Shown: piece after piece, positions 52,077 to 61,225 of the stretch | How positions within the stretch are numbered: the stretch's first letter is position 1 | Layout of the letters: every line of letters begins with the position of its first letter | DNA from: Fulvitalea axinellae | Lineage (GTDB): Bacteria > Bacteroidota > Bacteroidia > Cytophagales > Cyclobacteriaceae | Length of the DNA: 64,000 nt | NCBI RefSeq assembly: GCF_036492835.1 | Contig: NZ_AP025314.1 | Coordinates: 62,001 to 126,000 of the forward strand | Direction: 5' to 3' | Program-made: the position numbers and the translations under genes | The notes under the pieces: generated by a model | Databases searched by the model: none | The model's input: only the letters and a program-made list of their open reading frames with translations | What the model was told of the DNA's origin: nothing

Positions 52077-52297
52077 GGCTATTGAGTTTCGGGTTTATTG
52101 TTTTGGGTAAAATATCCCATAGAAGTTACGGGTTTTTGCCCAAGGATAGTTTTTGTTTTGGTTTTATTCTTATTTTAATTTTTAATTAATTACTATCAGT
52201 AAAGGTTTTGCCAATAAGGCAAGGATTGTCCCGTTCTTGGTAAAACTAAAAATCACTATATTGTGAAGACGTGTGAATCAAATATTTGTGGAGTCGT

Positions 52298-52549
52298 ATG
52301 AATTCGTATTATAATCGCATAAAAGCGTTTTTGGTATCATTGGGAGTAGAGGAAAAGTTGATAACGCCGCAGGCGGACATCATTAATGACTTGGGCCTTT
52401 CTTCAGTGGATATCGTGGACCTGATTTTCAGCATCGAGTCCGCTTACGATATCAAGATTCCAGAAAACAGTATCGGGCAAATGCGCACGGTCGGCGCCCT
52501 GATCGAGCACATTAAGATAAACGTGTCTCCTTTCTTGATGGAGCACTGA
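52298..52549 (+). CDS. Acyl carrier protein (stand-alone)
   Basis: 83 residues from ATG 52298; an in-frame TTG at 52286 would add four residues. The 4'-phosphopantetheine attachment site is the Ser of NDLGLSSVDIVDL (about residue 39). The sequence is more divergent than a housekeeping AcpP and no fatty-acid or polyketide gene is adjacent, so it may serve another acyl pathway. It has its own terminator at 52576-52618. Confidence 0.85.
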   Translation: MNSYYNRIKAFLVSLGVEEKLITPQADIINDLGLSSVDIVDLIFSIESAYDIKIPENSIGQMRTVGALIEHIKINVSPFLMEH

Positions 52550-52575
52550 TCCGACGTTCGGATAGCCTTTTGGCG

Positions 52576-52618
52576 TGGCGAAGCTCCGGTTTTTTGAGTC
52601 GGGGCTTCGCCATTTTTT
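52576..52618 (+). terminator. Terminator of the acyl carrier protein gene
   Basis: TGGCGAAGC (52576-52584) pairs with GCTTCGCCA (52604-52612), with inner CCG/CGG pairing, followed by six T. Confidence 0.88.
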
Positions 52619-52659
52619 GTTTTGGGGCACTCCCCTTTTTTCCGCAGAACATCAGAGAG

Positions 52660-53352
52660 ATGAATATTAGCCAAAACATAAAAGTGGCCGTCGATGCCGT
52701 GGTATTCGGTTATGAGGAAGGACAAGTCAGGATTTTGTTGATCAAGCAGAAATTCGGCGTTTACAAAGACCGTTGGGCTTTGCCCGGAGGTTTTGTGCTG
52801 GACGGCGAGTCGCTTTCCGGCGCCGTGGAACGCGAACTGCGGGAAGAATCCGGCGTGGCGGTCGATTATATGGAACAGCTTTGCACTTTTGGCGACGACG
52901 TGGCCCGCGATCCGCGCGCCCAAGTGATTTCCGTAGCGTATTTGGCTTTGGTCAACCCTTCCAAACTGCGCCTCCGCGCATCATCCGACGCCAAGGAGGC
53001 GAAGTGGTTTCCCGCCGACAATATCCCGGAATTAGCTTTCGACCACAATACGATTATCGCGAAGGGACTGGAAAGACTGAAGGCTAAAGTAAGCTACCAA
53101 CCTTTGGGTTTTGACCTTTTGGAAAAGGAATTTCCGTTTTCGGATCTTGAGAATCTTTACCGCGCCATTTTGGGTCGGGATATCGACCGGCGAAACTTCC
53201 GTAAGAAGCTAATGAGCTTCGGTTTTTTGGAAGAAACGGACAAGATGCGGAAAATCGGGAGTGGTCGTCCCGCAAAACTTTTTGTGTTTAATAAGCAGGA
53301 ATACAGGAGATTAGAGTCCGAAGGAATCCATTTTGAAATCAAGTATGCGTAA
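52660..53352 (+). CDS. nrtR: NrtR-type Nudix regulator of NAD metabolism
   Basis: 230 residues from ATG 52660; an earlier in-frame start (52570) lies inside the preceding terminator and adds a poor leader. The Nudix domain (about 8-145) has an intact Nudix box (G-x5-E-x7-RELREESGV within GFVLDGESLSGAVERELREE), and the C-terminal winged-helix domain (about 150-225, LPFSDLENLYRAI, then RNFRKKLMSFGFLEET and GSGRPAKLFVF) matches NrtR. These proteins bind operators unless ADP-ribose is present. The two genes downstream, prs and nadV, are NAD salvage genes, which supports the assignment over the sugar-responsive AraR branch. Confidence 0.88.
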   Translation: MNISQNIKVAVDAVVFGYEEGQVRILLIKQKFGVYKDRWALPGGFVLDGESLSGAVERELREESGVAVDYMEQLCTFGDDVARDPRAQVISVAYLALVNPSKLRLRASSDAKEAKWFPADNIPELAFDHNTIIAKGLERLKAKVSYQPLGFDLLEKEFPFSDLENLYRAILGRDIDRRNFRKKLMSFGFLEETDKMRKIGSGRPAKLFVFNKQEYRRLESEGIHFEIKYA

Positions 53353-53353
53353 T

Positions 53354-53406
53354 TTTTACACAAAATAATTTGTAGGATAAATTTTCGTGCATATATTTGT
53401 GTAAAA
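53354..53406. promoter_or_regulatory. Candidate NrtR operator and promoter between nrtR and prs
   Basis: TTTTACACAAA (53354-53364) and TTTGTGTAAAA (53396-53406) are perfect 11-bp inverted arms with starts 42 bp apart, about four helical turns. Each arm also begins a weaker partial dyad with nearby sequence (TTTGTAGG at about 53370, ACGCAAA at about 53410). The pair lies 12 bp before the prs start. Confidence 0.6.
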
Positions 53407-53418
53407 CAAACGCAAATT

Positions 53419-54258
53419 ATGCTCGACTTAGACAAAAATTTCCGGCCTTTTCCCCAGCACGAACCCATCGCGTTCGACTCTTTCGTATTTCCCGGAGGCG
53501 AGCCCCATATCCGTATTGCGGAGGGATTTGATACAAGCAAAACCGTAAAAGTCAGCCATAGAATCCGCTCGTTTGAGGATTTTGGTTTTTTGCTGATGGC
53601 CGTGGACGCACTTAAGCGAATGGGAGTCCGTAAAATCGAACTTTTCCTCCCCTACTTTCCGGCCGCTCGCCAAGACCGTTTGATGTGTACGGGTGAAGCG
53701 CTTTCCGCAAAAGTTTACACTGATATTCTGAATAACCTTGATCTGGAAAACGTAACGGTTTTCGATCCGCATTCGGATGTCGTTCCCGCTTTGCTGGACC
53801 GTTGTCGGGTGATAGACAATTTCGCTTTTGTAAAAGAGACGGTCGCGAGGATTAACCGCCCGCTTACTTTGGTTTCTCCCGACGGCGGAGCGCTGAAAAA
53901 GATCTACAAATTGGCGTCTCGCCTCCAAGGGCACGAAGTGGTGGAATGTTCGAAAAGCCGTGACGTAAAGACGGGAAAACTTTCGGGTTTCAGCGTGTAC
54001 GCCGACGATCTGGACGGCCAAGATTGCCTGATCGTGGACGATATCTGCGACGGTGGCGGAACTTTTATCGGCTTAGCCGAAGAGCTGAAACGCAAGAATT
54101 CCGGCAAACTTTATTTGGCCGTAAGCCACGGAATTTTCAGTAAAGGAACCGAAGCTTTAACCGATATTTTTGACGGTGTTTTCACTACGGATTCTTTCCG
54201 TGACTTGGACGAATCGTCGAAAGTCGAACAAATAAAAATCGCCGATCTTAATCTCTGA
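53419..54258 (+). CDS. prs: Ribose-phosphate pyrophosphokinase-like protein, NAD-salvage type
   Basis: 279 residues, shorter than housekeeping Prs (about 310). It should make PRPP from ribose 5-phosphate and ATP. LPYFPAARQDRLMCTGE is the ATP/flexible-loop region, DPHSDVVPALLD follows, and CLIVDDICDGGGTF is the PRPP-binding loop. In many bacteria and phages a divergent Prs of this size is paired with NadV, supplying PRPP for nicotinamide salvage. nadV starts 57 bp downstream. Confidence 0.88.
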   Translation: MLDLDKNFRPFPQHEPIAFDSFVFPGGEPHIRIAEGFDTSKTVKVSHRIRSFEDFGFLLMAVDALKRMGVRKIELFLPYFPAARQDRLMCTGEALSAKVYTDILNNLDLENVTVFDPHSDVVPALLDRCRVIDNFAFVKETVARINRPLTLVSPDGGALKKIYKLASRLQGHEVVECSKSRDVKTGKLSGFSVYADDLDGQDCLIVDDICDGGGTFIGLAEELKRKNSGKLYLAVSHGIFSKGTEALTDIFDGVFTTDSFRDLDESSKVEQIKIADLNL

Positions 54259-54315
54259 GCGGTACATTACTCTTTTGAATTTTTAACTGAATAGAACTTT
54301 TAAAATCAGATAGTT

Positions 54316-55770
54316 ATGAATCCACTTTTGTACACAGACGGCTATAAAGTAGACCACAGACGCCAGTATCCGACCGGAACAGGGTTGGTTTATTCAAACT
54401 GGACCCCGCGCAAAAGCAGAATTGAGGGCGTAGACAAAGTCGTATTTTTTGGACTTCAGTATTTTATCAAAAAATACATTATCAGCGATTTCGACAAGCG
54501 GTTTTTCTCTCAGCCAAAAGAAGAGGTTTGTCGTAAATACGCTCGCAGGATCAATAATTATCTCGGAGAAAATTCCGTTGGTGTCAGCCACATCGAGGCC
54601 TTGCACGATCTGGGTTACATCCCGATGGTGATCAAAGCCTTGCCGGAAGGAGTCTCCACACCGATTCGGGTACCGCAGTTTACGATGTACAATACTTTGC
54701 CGCAGTTTTTTTGGCTGACCAATTATTTTGAGACCTTGCTTTCGACCACAGTCTGGATGCCGAGCAACTCGGCCACTTTGGCGAAGCGTTACCGTGATAT
54801 TCTGGACCAGTACGCCGAGGAAACTTCTACCATTCCGGATTTTGTGGATTGGCAAGGCCATGATTTTTCAATGCGCGGTATGGCTGGTCTCGAAGCCGCT
54901 TCTATCAGTGGTGCCGGGCACTTGCTCAGCTTTTCGGGAACGGACACTATTCCGGCCATCGATTTTTTGGAGAAATATTATAACGCCGATTCCGATACCG
55001 AGATTGTGGGCGGAACCGTAGCAGCAACCGAGCACTCTGTAATGTGTATGGGCACAGACGCCGGCGAGCGAGAGACTTTCCGCCGTCTGATTTCGGAGGT
55101 TTACCCTAAAGGCGTGGTGTCTATTGTTTCCGACACTTGGGATTTGTGGAAAGTGCTGGACGAATACCTGCCGGAAATGAAAGAGGAAATCTTGGGGCGT
55201 GACGGAAAAGTGGTGATTCGTCCCGACAGTGGCGATCCTGTGGATATTCTCTGCGGAAATCCGGCGGGGAAAAACGAGACGGAAGTAAAAGGCGTGATTG
55301 AGTCGCTTTGGGATACCTTCGGAGGAACAGTGAACGAGAAAGGTTTTAAGGAGCTGGACCCGCATATCGGAGCCATTTACGGCGATAGCATTACTTTGGA
55401 ACGAGCCGAAGATATCTGCCAAAGGCTGAAAGTAAAAGGTTTCGCTTCAACGAATGTGGTTTTGGGAATCGGGTCATTCACATATCAATACAACACCCGC
55501 GACACTTTCGGTTTTGCGATGAAAGCCACTTATGGCGAAGTAGCCGGTGCGGGCCGTGAGATTTTCAAAGATCCTGTTACCGACGACGGCACAAAGAAAT
55601 CTGCCAAAGGCTTGCTGAAAGTAGTGAAAGAAGGAGACGAATACGTGTTGGTTGACCAAGTGGATTGGGAAGAAGAAGGTAAAGGCGAGTTGAAGGAAGT
55701 GTTCCGGGACGGGAAAATCTTGGTGGATCACAGTTTGTCAGAAATCAGGGAGCGATTACGTAACGGATAA
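54316..55770 (+). CDS. nadV: Nicotinamide phosphoribosyltransferase
   Basis: 484 residues. It converts nicotinamide and PRPP to NMN, the NAMPT route. MNPLLYTDGYKVDHRRQYP is the typical N-terminus, DWQGHDFSMRGMAG and GTDTIPAI line the active site, ATEHSVMCMG contains the His that is phosphorylated in NAMPT, and VSDTWDLWKVL, VIRPDSGDP and GDSITLERA bind substrate. These distinguish it from nicotinate phosphoribosyltransferase PncB. It is the last gene of nrtR-prs-nadV. No plus-strand terminator with a T-run is seen immediately downstream. Confidence 0.95.
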   Translation: MNPLLYTDGYKVDHRRQYPTGTGLVYSNWTPRKSRIEGVDKVVFFGLQYFIKKYIISDFDKRFFSQPKEEVCRKYARRINNYLGENSVGVSHIEALHDLGYIPMVIKALPEGVSTPIRVPQFTMYNTLPQFFWLTNYFETLLSTTVWMPSNSATLAKRYRDILDQYAEETSTIPDFVDWQGHDFSMRGMAGLEAASISGAGHLLSFSGTDTIPAIDFLEKYYNADSDTEIVGGTVAATEHSVMCMGTDAGERETFRRLISEVYPKGVVSIVSDTWDLWKVLDEYLPEMKEEILGRDGKVVIRPDSGDPVDILCGNPAGKNETEVKGVIESLWDTFGGTVNEKGFKELDPHIGAIYGDSITLERAEDICQRLKVKGFASTNVVLGIGSFTYQYNTRDTFGFAMKATYGEVAGAGREIFKDPVTDDGTKKSAKGLLKVVKEGDEYVLVDQVDWEEEGKGELKEVFRDGKILVDHSLSEIRERLRNG

Positions 55771-55781
55771 GTTGCGGACCC

Positions 55782-55975
55782 TGCAAAAGAAAAAATCCGC
55801 CGACCTAAGGGCCGGCGGAAAGTGTTGCGTCTGTAATCAAAATACCAATCTATTCGACTTAACCCTCTGCCCACGACCCAAAAATCTGTTTGGTCTTCGA
55901 AAAAGCCCTGCAAAAGGTTAAATACCCTGCGTTTCACAACGCTGGTAAAAAGCCTCATAACAAGTTAAAACAATT
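55782..55975 (-). ncRNA. Candidate small structured RNA on the minus strand
   Basis: Reading the minus strand downward there is a 5-bp hairpin GCGTT/AACGC (about 55942-55929), a long interrupted stem TTTAACC..TGC / GCA..GGGTTAA (about 55923-55860) capped by GACCAAA/TTTGGGTC, and an outer TACCA/TGGTA pairing. A terminator follows: CCGCCGGCCC / AGGTCGGCGG (about 55818-55796), then TTTTTTCTTTT. The size (about 190 nt) and long interrupted hairpin resemble 6S-type RNA, but I do not recognise the sequence. No minus-strand gene is next to it, so the terminator needs another explanation if this is wrong. Confidence 0.35.
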
Positions 55976-56516
55976 CAATTTTAAAAATTCCCCTTCGGGA
56001 CATTTCTATAAAAACATAATACAATTCAAAAGATGTAAAAAAGTCATAATAAAAGTGCTTTAAAAAATGACTTAAAAATCCTTGAACTCTTTTTGTTTTC
56101 CGTTTCTTACAATACAAATATGTTATAAAGCCTTGATTCAAAACATGACTGATGTCATAAAATTGAAAATCTTCAAATAGAGATGAGTAAATAATGCGAG
56201 CTTTTCGATTTTTCACAAAATTAAACTGCATGTAAGCAGCTTTTCGCATTTATGGCCCGTAGTACACTGTTAACGTGTAATTGGGTGTTTGAAACCCTTC
56301 AAAAAAACACTGTAAGAAAGTCCATTTCGAAATCGTTTTCGGAACAAGAGTTACCTCATCTTTTTTTATTTTCTTTTTAAAATACAATTTTATTTATGTA
56401 TCCGGTACTTTCTCTTCCATCGTTCACGTTTCGTTCTTTGGTCTTTACCTGCTAATTTTGGGAAAACGATCATGGTACGGACTATTTTGGTCCGAAAACC
56501 CCTAAAAATTAGCGCG
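55976..56516. other. AT-rich intergenic stretch before nuoD
   Basis: About 540 bp, markedly AT-rich from 55970 to 56230. Small open frames on the minus strand (for example 55965-56249) have biased composition and no family. The nuoD promoter is presumably within 56380-56500, but no box was assigned. Confidence 0.45.
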
Positions 56517-57734
56517 ATGGCTAACAAGGTGCAATACGACTATAATCCGGAACACTTGCACGTGTCCGAGCCCAACAGGTATACGGAGGAAGGTTTGAAG
56601 TCTGAAGAGATGGTAATCAACCTTGGTCCGCAACACCCGTCTACGCACGGCGTGCTCCGGCTGGAGGTAATTACCGACGGGGAAATCGTCAGGGACGTGT
56701 ATCCGCACTTGGGTTATCTGCACCGTTGTTTTGAGAAGCACGCCGAAGCTTTGGCCTACAACCAGATTGTGCCGTACGTGGACCGTATGGATTACATGTC
56801 TTCGATGAACTCCGAGCATATCTACTGTATGGGCGTGGAGAAGATGCTGGGCATCGAGGATAAGATTCCGCAACGCGTGGAATATATCCGTGTGTTGGTG
56901 GCGGAGCTTAACCGCTTGGCTTCGCACTTTGTGGCCTTGGGTACGTACGCTATTGATATCGGGGCGACTACTCCGTTTTTGTGGATGATGCGCGACCGCG
57001 AGCATATCCTGAGACTGCTGGAGTGGATTTGCGGTGCCCGGATGCTTTACAATTACATCTGGGTAGGCGGCCTGTATTATGATTTGCCGGTAGGCTTTGA
57101 AGAAAGGTGCCGTGAGTTTGTTGACTACCTCAAACCTAAACTTCAGGAAAACGACGAGATTCTGCTCGAAAACAAAATCTTTGTGGAGCGTACGGCCAAC
57201 GTAGGCGTTTTGCCGTTGACCACTGCCATAAATTACGGAATAACGGGCCCGATGCTGAGGGCTTCCGGGCTTAAGTACGATTTACGGAAAGTGGACGGCT
57301 ATAGCGTTTATCCCGAGCTTGATTTTGACGTTCCTGTCGGAAAAGGCGAGATGGGAACGCTAGGTGACTGCTGGGACCGTTCGCATGTACGTTATAAAGA
57401 ATGCTGGGAATCGCTCAGGATTATCGAACAATGCCTAGACCGCTTGCAGGGCGATTTGAAAAGAACCCGTGATTTTGACCCACGAAGTGCCGTCCCGAAG
57501 AAAATTAGACCGAAGAAACAGGATCTTTATTTTAGGGGAGAAAGCCCTAAAGGCGAACTGGGCTTCTATTTCCGGGCCGACGGACGAAGTGACAAGCCAT
57601 TTCGTTGCAAGGTAAGGTCTTGCTGTTTTACGAACCTGTCCGTATTGCCGGAAATATCAAGAGGTTCTATGATAGCCGATTTGATCGCTATTATGGGATC
57701 TATCGATGTGGTTCTGGGGGAAGTGGACAGGTAG
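56517..57734 (+). CDS. nuoD: NADH-quinone oxidoreductase subunit D (orphan)
   Basis: 405 residues from ATG 56517; an ATG at 56472 would add a 15-residue extension not seen in the family. It is the 49-kDa subunit of complex I lining the quinone pocket. [15 protein letters not shown], the invariant [43 protein letters not shown] and the C-terminal [12 protein letters not shown] are complete. No other nuo gene is adjacent although nuoD normally lies between nuoC and nuoE, so the complex I genes are scattered or this is a second copy. Confidence 0.94.
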   Translation: MANKVQYDYNPEHLHVSEPNRYTEEGLKSEEMVINLGPQHPSTHGVLRLEVITDGEIVRDVYPHLGYLHRCFEKHAEALAYNQIVPYVDRMDYMSSMNSEHIYCMGVEKMLGIEDKIPQRVEYIRVLVAELNRLASHFVALGTYAIDIGATTPFLWMMRDREHILRLLEWICGARMLYNYIWVGGLYYDLPVGFEERCREFVDYLKPKLQENDEILLENKIFVERTANVGVLPLTTAINYGITGPMLRASGLKYDLRKVDGYSVYPELDFDVPVGKGEMGTLGDCWDRSHVRYKECWESLRIIEQCLDRLQGDLKRTRDFDPRSAVPKKIRPKKQDLYFRGESPKGELGFYFRADGRSDKPFRCKVRSCCFTNLSVLPEISRGSMIADLIAIMGSIDVVLGEVDR

Positions 57735-57776
57735 GATTTTCGCCGGAATCATTATCTTTACGGAATAAAATGTTTG

Positions 57777-57801
57777 AAAAGGTCGTTTACACGGCCTTTT
57801 T
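57777..57801 (+). terminator. Terminator of nuoD
   Basis: AAAAGGTCGT and ACGGCCTTTT pair (one G-U) around a 4-nt loop, followed by T and C. Confidence 0.8.
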
Positions 57802-57863
57802 CTGTTGAAAACAAACACTATTACGGTAGTTGGATCGTATTGAAATTAAATTTTAGGGGATCG

Positions 57864-59156
57864 ATGTGGAGTAGGAATAAAGATGTTATTGTTATTGGCG
57901 GAGCTGTCTTCGCCATGTTTTTTGGGGCGGGAAACCTAATATTTCCGCCTCTGTTGGGTGCGGCGCTGGGTCCGGATTGGCTGACGGGAACCGTGGGTTT
58001 TGTCTTGACAACGGCTGTACTTTCGCTCTTGGCCATGATGGCGGTAGCGAAAGCCGGAGACGGTTTTGCGGATTTGGCCCGACATCTTGACAAGAAATTT
58101 TCGGCGATATTCGGTGTCGTGTTGGTTTTGGCCATCGGGCCTTTGTTGGCTATTCCCAGAACGGGAGCCACTACATACGAAATGGGAATCCTTCCTGTAT
58201 TTCCGGAAGTGTCGGCCAATGTGGTCAGTATGATTTACTTCGCAGGCGTATTGCTGTTTTCGATTTCCAAAAACGGCGTTATGGACAAAGTCGGAAAGTT
58301 TCTGACGCCGACATTGGTAGTGGGACTGCTCTTTATCATTTGTAAAGCCGTATTCTCGTCGGGTGATGTGGCGCCTTTGGAAGATCCGGCAACAAGCCCT
58401 TTCTCCAAGTCTTTTGTGGAAGGTTACCAAACGCTTGACGTGATAGGCGCCGTATTGTTCACAATCGTAACACTTGGTGCTTTGCGGGAGAAAAACTATC
58501 AAGGAACCTCGATCCCTCCTATGGTTTTCAAAACGGGTCTTTTGGCCGCCACGTTTTTGGCGTTTGTTTACGGCGGACTGATGTATATGGGGGCTTTAGG
58601 AGCCGAATACCTGTCGGGTGATATGGCCAGAACGACTTTCTTCGTGACATTGGTGGAGAAGTTCGTAGGTGTTTCCGGGAAATATATCTTGGCTTTGACT
58701 GTTACGATGGCCTGTTTTTCGACCGCCGTGGGGCTTACTTCGGTTACGGCCGTATATTTCGAGCGCTTGACCAAAGGGAAAATGAGCTACAAGTTTAACG
58801 TGATCGTTTGTTCCGTTATCAGTTACGCCTTGGCGAATTTGGGAGTTGAGAGCATTGTGGCGCTTTCCGGGCCAGCCTTATCCTTGCTTTATCCGGCGTT
58901 GATGGTATTGATTGGCTTGATGTTGTTTTCGCACCTGTTGCCTAATAAGGAAATGGCCTTTAAGGCTGGAGTATACAGTGCCGTGGGCATTAGCGTTTGC
59001 GAGGCGATATCGACGAAGGCCGTGCCTGCGTTGTCGCCCATCTTTGCGGGGTTGCCTTTCGCCGAACACGGATTTGGGTGGCTGGTTCCTACTCTCGTGA
59101 TCTTGGTCTTGGCGATAGCTTATTCGGCCGTAAGGCCAAGGAAAGCGGTAGTTTGA
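57864..59156 (+). CDS. brnQ: Branched-chain amino acid carrier BrnQ (LIVCS family)
   Basis: 430 residues from ATG 57864; an upstream in-frame ATG (57774) lies in the nuoD terminator. It is an inner-membrane cation symporter for Leu, Ile and Val with 12 predicted membrane segments. GGAVFAMFFGAGNLIFPP is the characteristic first helix and GPLLAIPRTGATTYE the conserved loop. It is a single-gene unit sharing a bidirectional terminator with the convergent HD-domain gene. Confidence 0.95.
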   Translation: MWSRNKDVIVIGGAVFAMFFGAGNLIFPPLLGAALGPDWLTGTVGFVLTTAVLSLLAMMAVAKAGDGFADLARHLDKKFSAIFGVVLVLAIGPLLAIPRTGATTYEMGILPVFPEVSANVVSMIYFAGVLLFSISKNGVMDKVGKFLTPTLVVGLLFIICKAVFSSGDVAPLEDPATSPFSKSFVEGYQTLDVIGAVLFTIVTLGALREKNYQGTSIPPMVFKTGLLAATFLAFVYGGLMYMGALGAEYLSGDMARTTFFVTLVEKFVGVSGKYILALTVTMACFSTAVGLTSVTAVYFERLTKGKMSYKFNVIVCSVISYALANLGVESIVALSGPALSLLYPALMVLIGLMLFSHLLPNKEMAFKAGVYSAVGISVCEAISTKAVPALSPIFAGLPFAEHGFGWLVPTLVILVLAIAYSAVRPRKAVV

Positions 59157-59178
59157 TCATTGGGAAACTGCGAAAATG

Positions 59179-59209
59179 AAAAAGGCTTCGGTAATTCCGA
59201 AGCCTTTTT
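59179..59209. terminator. Bidirectional terminator between brnQ and the HD gene
   Basis: AAAAAGGCTTCGG (59179-59191) and CCGAAGCCTTTTT (59197-59209) are perfect arms with T-runs on both strands. It serves the converging genes on either side. Confidence 0.93.
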
Positions 59210-59223
59210 CATTATGCCATAAC

Positions 59224-59889
59224 TTATATTATCCCGTCCCATTCTTTGTAAAAACGGTCGAGATATTCCAGCATAAAGTCGTGTCGCTCTTCCGCTATTT
59301 TTCGGCCGGTTTCGGTGCCCATGGTATTTTTTAGCAAAAGAAGCTTTTCGTAGAAATGGTTGATTGTCGGCCCGTCCGATTTTTTGTACGATTCAAAATC
59401 GGCGTGTAAAGTGGGTTTTACTTCCGGGTCGTACATTTGGCGATCTTTGTGGCCTCCGTAAGCGAAAGTCCTTGCGATTCCGATAGCTCCGATAGCGTCG
59501 AGTCGGTCGGCGTCCTGGACTGATTTTCCTTCGATGGTTTTCATTTCGGTGGAAACGTGAGCGCCTTTGAAAGACACTCCGTCGACGATTTCGCAAACTT
59601 TTTCAATCAGCGGGGAGTCGTCAATTCCGGCTTCCTCCATATATTTTCTGGCGAGTTTGCCTCCCATAGTTTCGTCTCCGCCGTGAAATTTGTGGTCGCC
59701 CACGTCATGCAGAAGAGCCGCCAGCCTTACCGTAGTCGGGTCGGCCTTTTCGGCTTCGCCAATTCTGACGGCGAGTTGATAAACACGGTGGATATGCCAC
59801 CAGTCGTGGCCGGAGCCTTCCCCGTAAAACTCGTTGTGTACCCGCTCTTTCAGCTGTTCAAGGCTTTGTTCGAATCTTCGCTCTTCCAT
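59224..59889 (-). CDS. HD-domain phosphohydrolase
   Basis: 221 residues. The HD motifs are HDWWHIHRV (metal His), LLHDVGDHKF (His-Asp) and DADRLDAIGAIG (the last Asp). The order is typical of the YedJ/YpgQ-like branch, whose members can hydrolyse nucleotides; the substrate here is unknown. The ATG (59887-59889) overlaps the stop of the DUF2062 gene by 1 nt, so these genes are translated together in the panB operon. Confidence 0.9.
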   Translation of the reverse strand: MEERRFEQSLEQLKERVHNEFYGEGSGHDWWHIHRVYQLAVRIGEAEKADPTTVRLAALLHDVGDHKFHGGDETMGGKLARKYMEEAGIDDSPLIEKVCEIVDGVSFKGAHVSTEMKTIEGKSVQDADRLDAIGAIGIARTFAYGGHKDRQMYDPEVKPTLHADFESYKKSDGPTINHFYEKLLLLKNTMGTETGRKIAEERHDFMLEYLDRFYKEWDGII

Positions 59890-60368
59890 TATTTAACAGG
59901 TTGGCTTGGCCTTTTGGCTTTGTTGATAATGAGGAATATAATCTGTTGAGTGACCAAAACGAAAGGCACCGAGGCCAATAGCCAGACCAGCGAGCCCGCC
60001 AGATACGAAACGCCAAGTGTCTGGATACCTCGCCAGGGAGATTCCTGAAACCAAGCCATAATTTGCGACAGCTCCAAGTCAGGGAATTCTATTCCGAATA
60101 TATTGGACCCGAATCTGAGAAAAGGCAGGAAAAGAAGTATCTGAAGGGGGTAAACCAGCCAGTTGGCCAAGTTAATGGCTACGGGGTTCAGTTTAAGCGC
60201 AAAGGCGATGCCCGTACAAAGTAAAGTGGTAAGGCCAATCAACGGCGAAAAACCGACAGCCATACCAATGGATAGCGACCAAGCCAACATGCGGGGCGAA
60301 ACGCCTTGGCGCAAGAGCCCCGCAAGTGGATCGATGATTTTTTTCTTGAAGAAACTTCGGATACGCAT
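59889..60368 (-). CDS. DUF2062 membrane protein
   Basis: 159 residues. Two to three membrane segments (ARMLAWSLSIGMAVGFSPLIGL-like N-terminus, NLANWLVYPLQILLFLPFLRFG, and a C-terminal hydrophobic stretch) with the P-L-x-G-L and N-x-x-x-x-P-L elements of DUF2062. It has no known function. It sits between panB and the HD gene with 1-nt overlaps on both sides. Confidence 0.85.
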   Translation of the reverse strand: MRIRSFFKKKIIDPLAGLLRQGVSPRMLAWSLSIGMAVGFSPLIGLTTLLCTGIAFALKLNPVAINLANWLVYPLQILLFLPFLRFGSNIFGIEFPDLELSQIMAWFQESPWRGIQTLGVSYLAGSLVWLLASVPFVLVTQQIIFLIINKAKRPSQPVK

Positions 60369-61189
60369 CAGTAACTTTCCGACTCGTTGGGGAAGCTTGA
60401 TGACCTTACGTCCTCAATATAAGAGCTGACAGCGTTGGTGATCTGCTCGTGCAAGTTGGCGTATTTACGGAGAAAACGCGGGTGGAACTCGTTGTTGATG
60501 CCGAGCATGTCGTGCATCACGAGAACTTGTCCGTCTACGTCCGGTCCTGCGCCGATTCCGATTACCGGAATGGAAACGCTTTCGGCTACCTGCTTGGCGA
60601 GTTCCGCGGGAATCTTCTCAAGCACAATTCCGAAACAGCCTACTTCCTCAAGCATCTTTGCGTCGCGGAGGAGCTTTTCAGCCTCGCTTTTTTCTTTCGC
60701 CCTAACCGTGTAAGTTCCGAATTTATAAATCGATTGGGGCGTGAGGCCCAAGTGTCCCATTACCGGAATGCCGGCAGTGAGGATACGCTCAACCGATTCC
60801 TTGATCTCCTGTCCCCCTTCCACTTTTACGGCATGCGCTCCGGCTTCTTTCATCAGGCGAATAGCCGATTTCAGAGCCTCTTTGGAATCGCCCTGATAGA
60901 ATCCGAATGGGATGTCGGCAACCAAAAGTGACCTGTTGATACCGCGCGATACAGAGGATGCGTGGTAGATAATGTTGTCCAGAGTGATGGGAAGGGTGGT
61001 CTCGTGTCCGGCCATAACGTTTGAGGCCGAGTCCCCTACCAGCAGGATGTCGATTCCGGCGGCATCCAGTATGCGGGCCATCGAATAATCGTAAGCCGTC
61101 AGCATGGCGATTTTCTCGCCGTTTTCTTTCATCTTCCGAAGGCGATGGGTGGTAACCTTCTTCCGTGTCTCTTGCTTGTGTATAGACAT
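60368..61189 (-). CDS. panB: 3-methyl-2-oxobutanoate hydroxymethyltransferase
   Basis: 273 residues. It makes ketopantoate from alpha-ketoisovalerate and 5,10-methylene-THF, the first committed step to pantothenate and Co[47 protein letters not shown] and [20 protein letters not shown] are the conserved active-site segments. It is the first gene of a tight minus-strand operon with DUF2062 and HD genes; panC is not in the window. Confidence 0.96.
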   Translation of the reverse strand: MSIHKQETRKKVTTHRLRKMKENGEKIAMLTAYDYSMARILDAAGIDILLVGDSASNVMAGHETTLPITLDNIIYHASSVSRGINRSLLVADIPFGFYQGDSKEALKSAIRLMKEAGAHAVKVEGGQEIKESVERILTAGIPVMGHLGLTPQSIYKFGTYTVRAKEKSEAEKLLRDAKMLEEVGCFGIVLEKIPAELAKQVAESVSIPVIGIGAGPDVDGQVLVMHDMLGINNEFHPRFLRKYANLHEQITNAVSSYIEDVRSSSFPNESESY

Positions 61190-61225
61190 ACCTTGTGAGA
61201 GTTATCGTAATCAGCCGTTCAAATT

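Noticed and set aside
55965..56249. 94-codon minus-strand frame in an AT-rich gap
   Set aside because: The composition is dominated by Phe, Tyr, Lys and Ile as expected for AT-rich non-coding DNA, with no family match.
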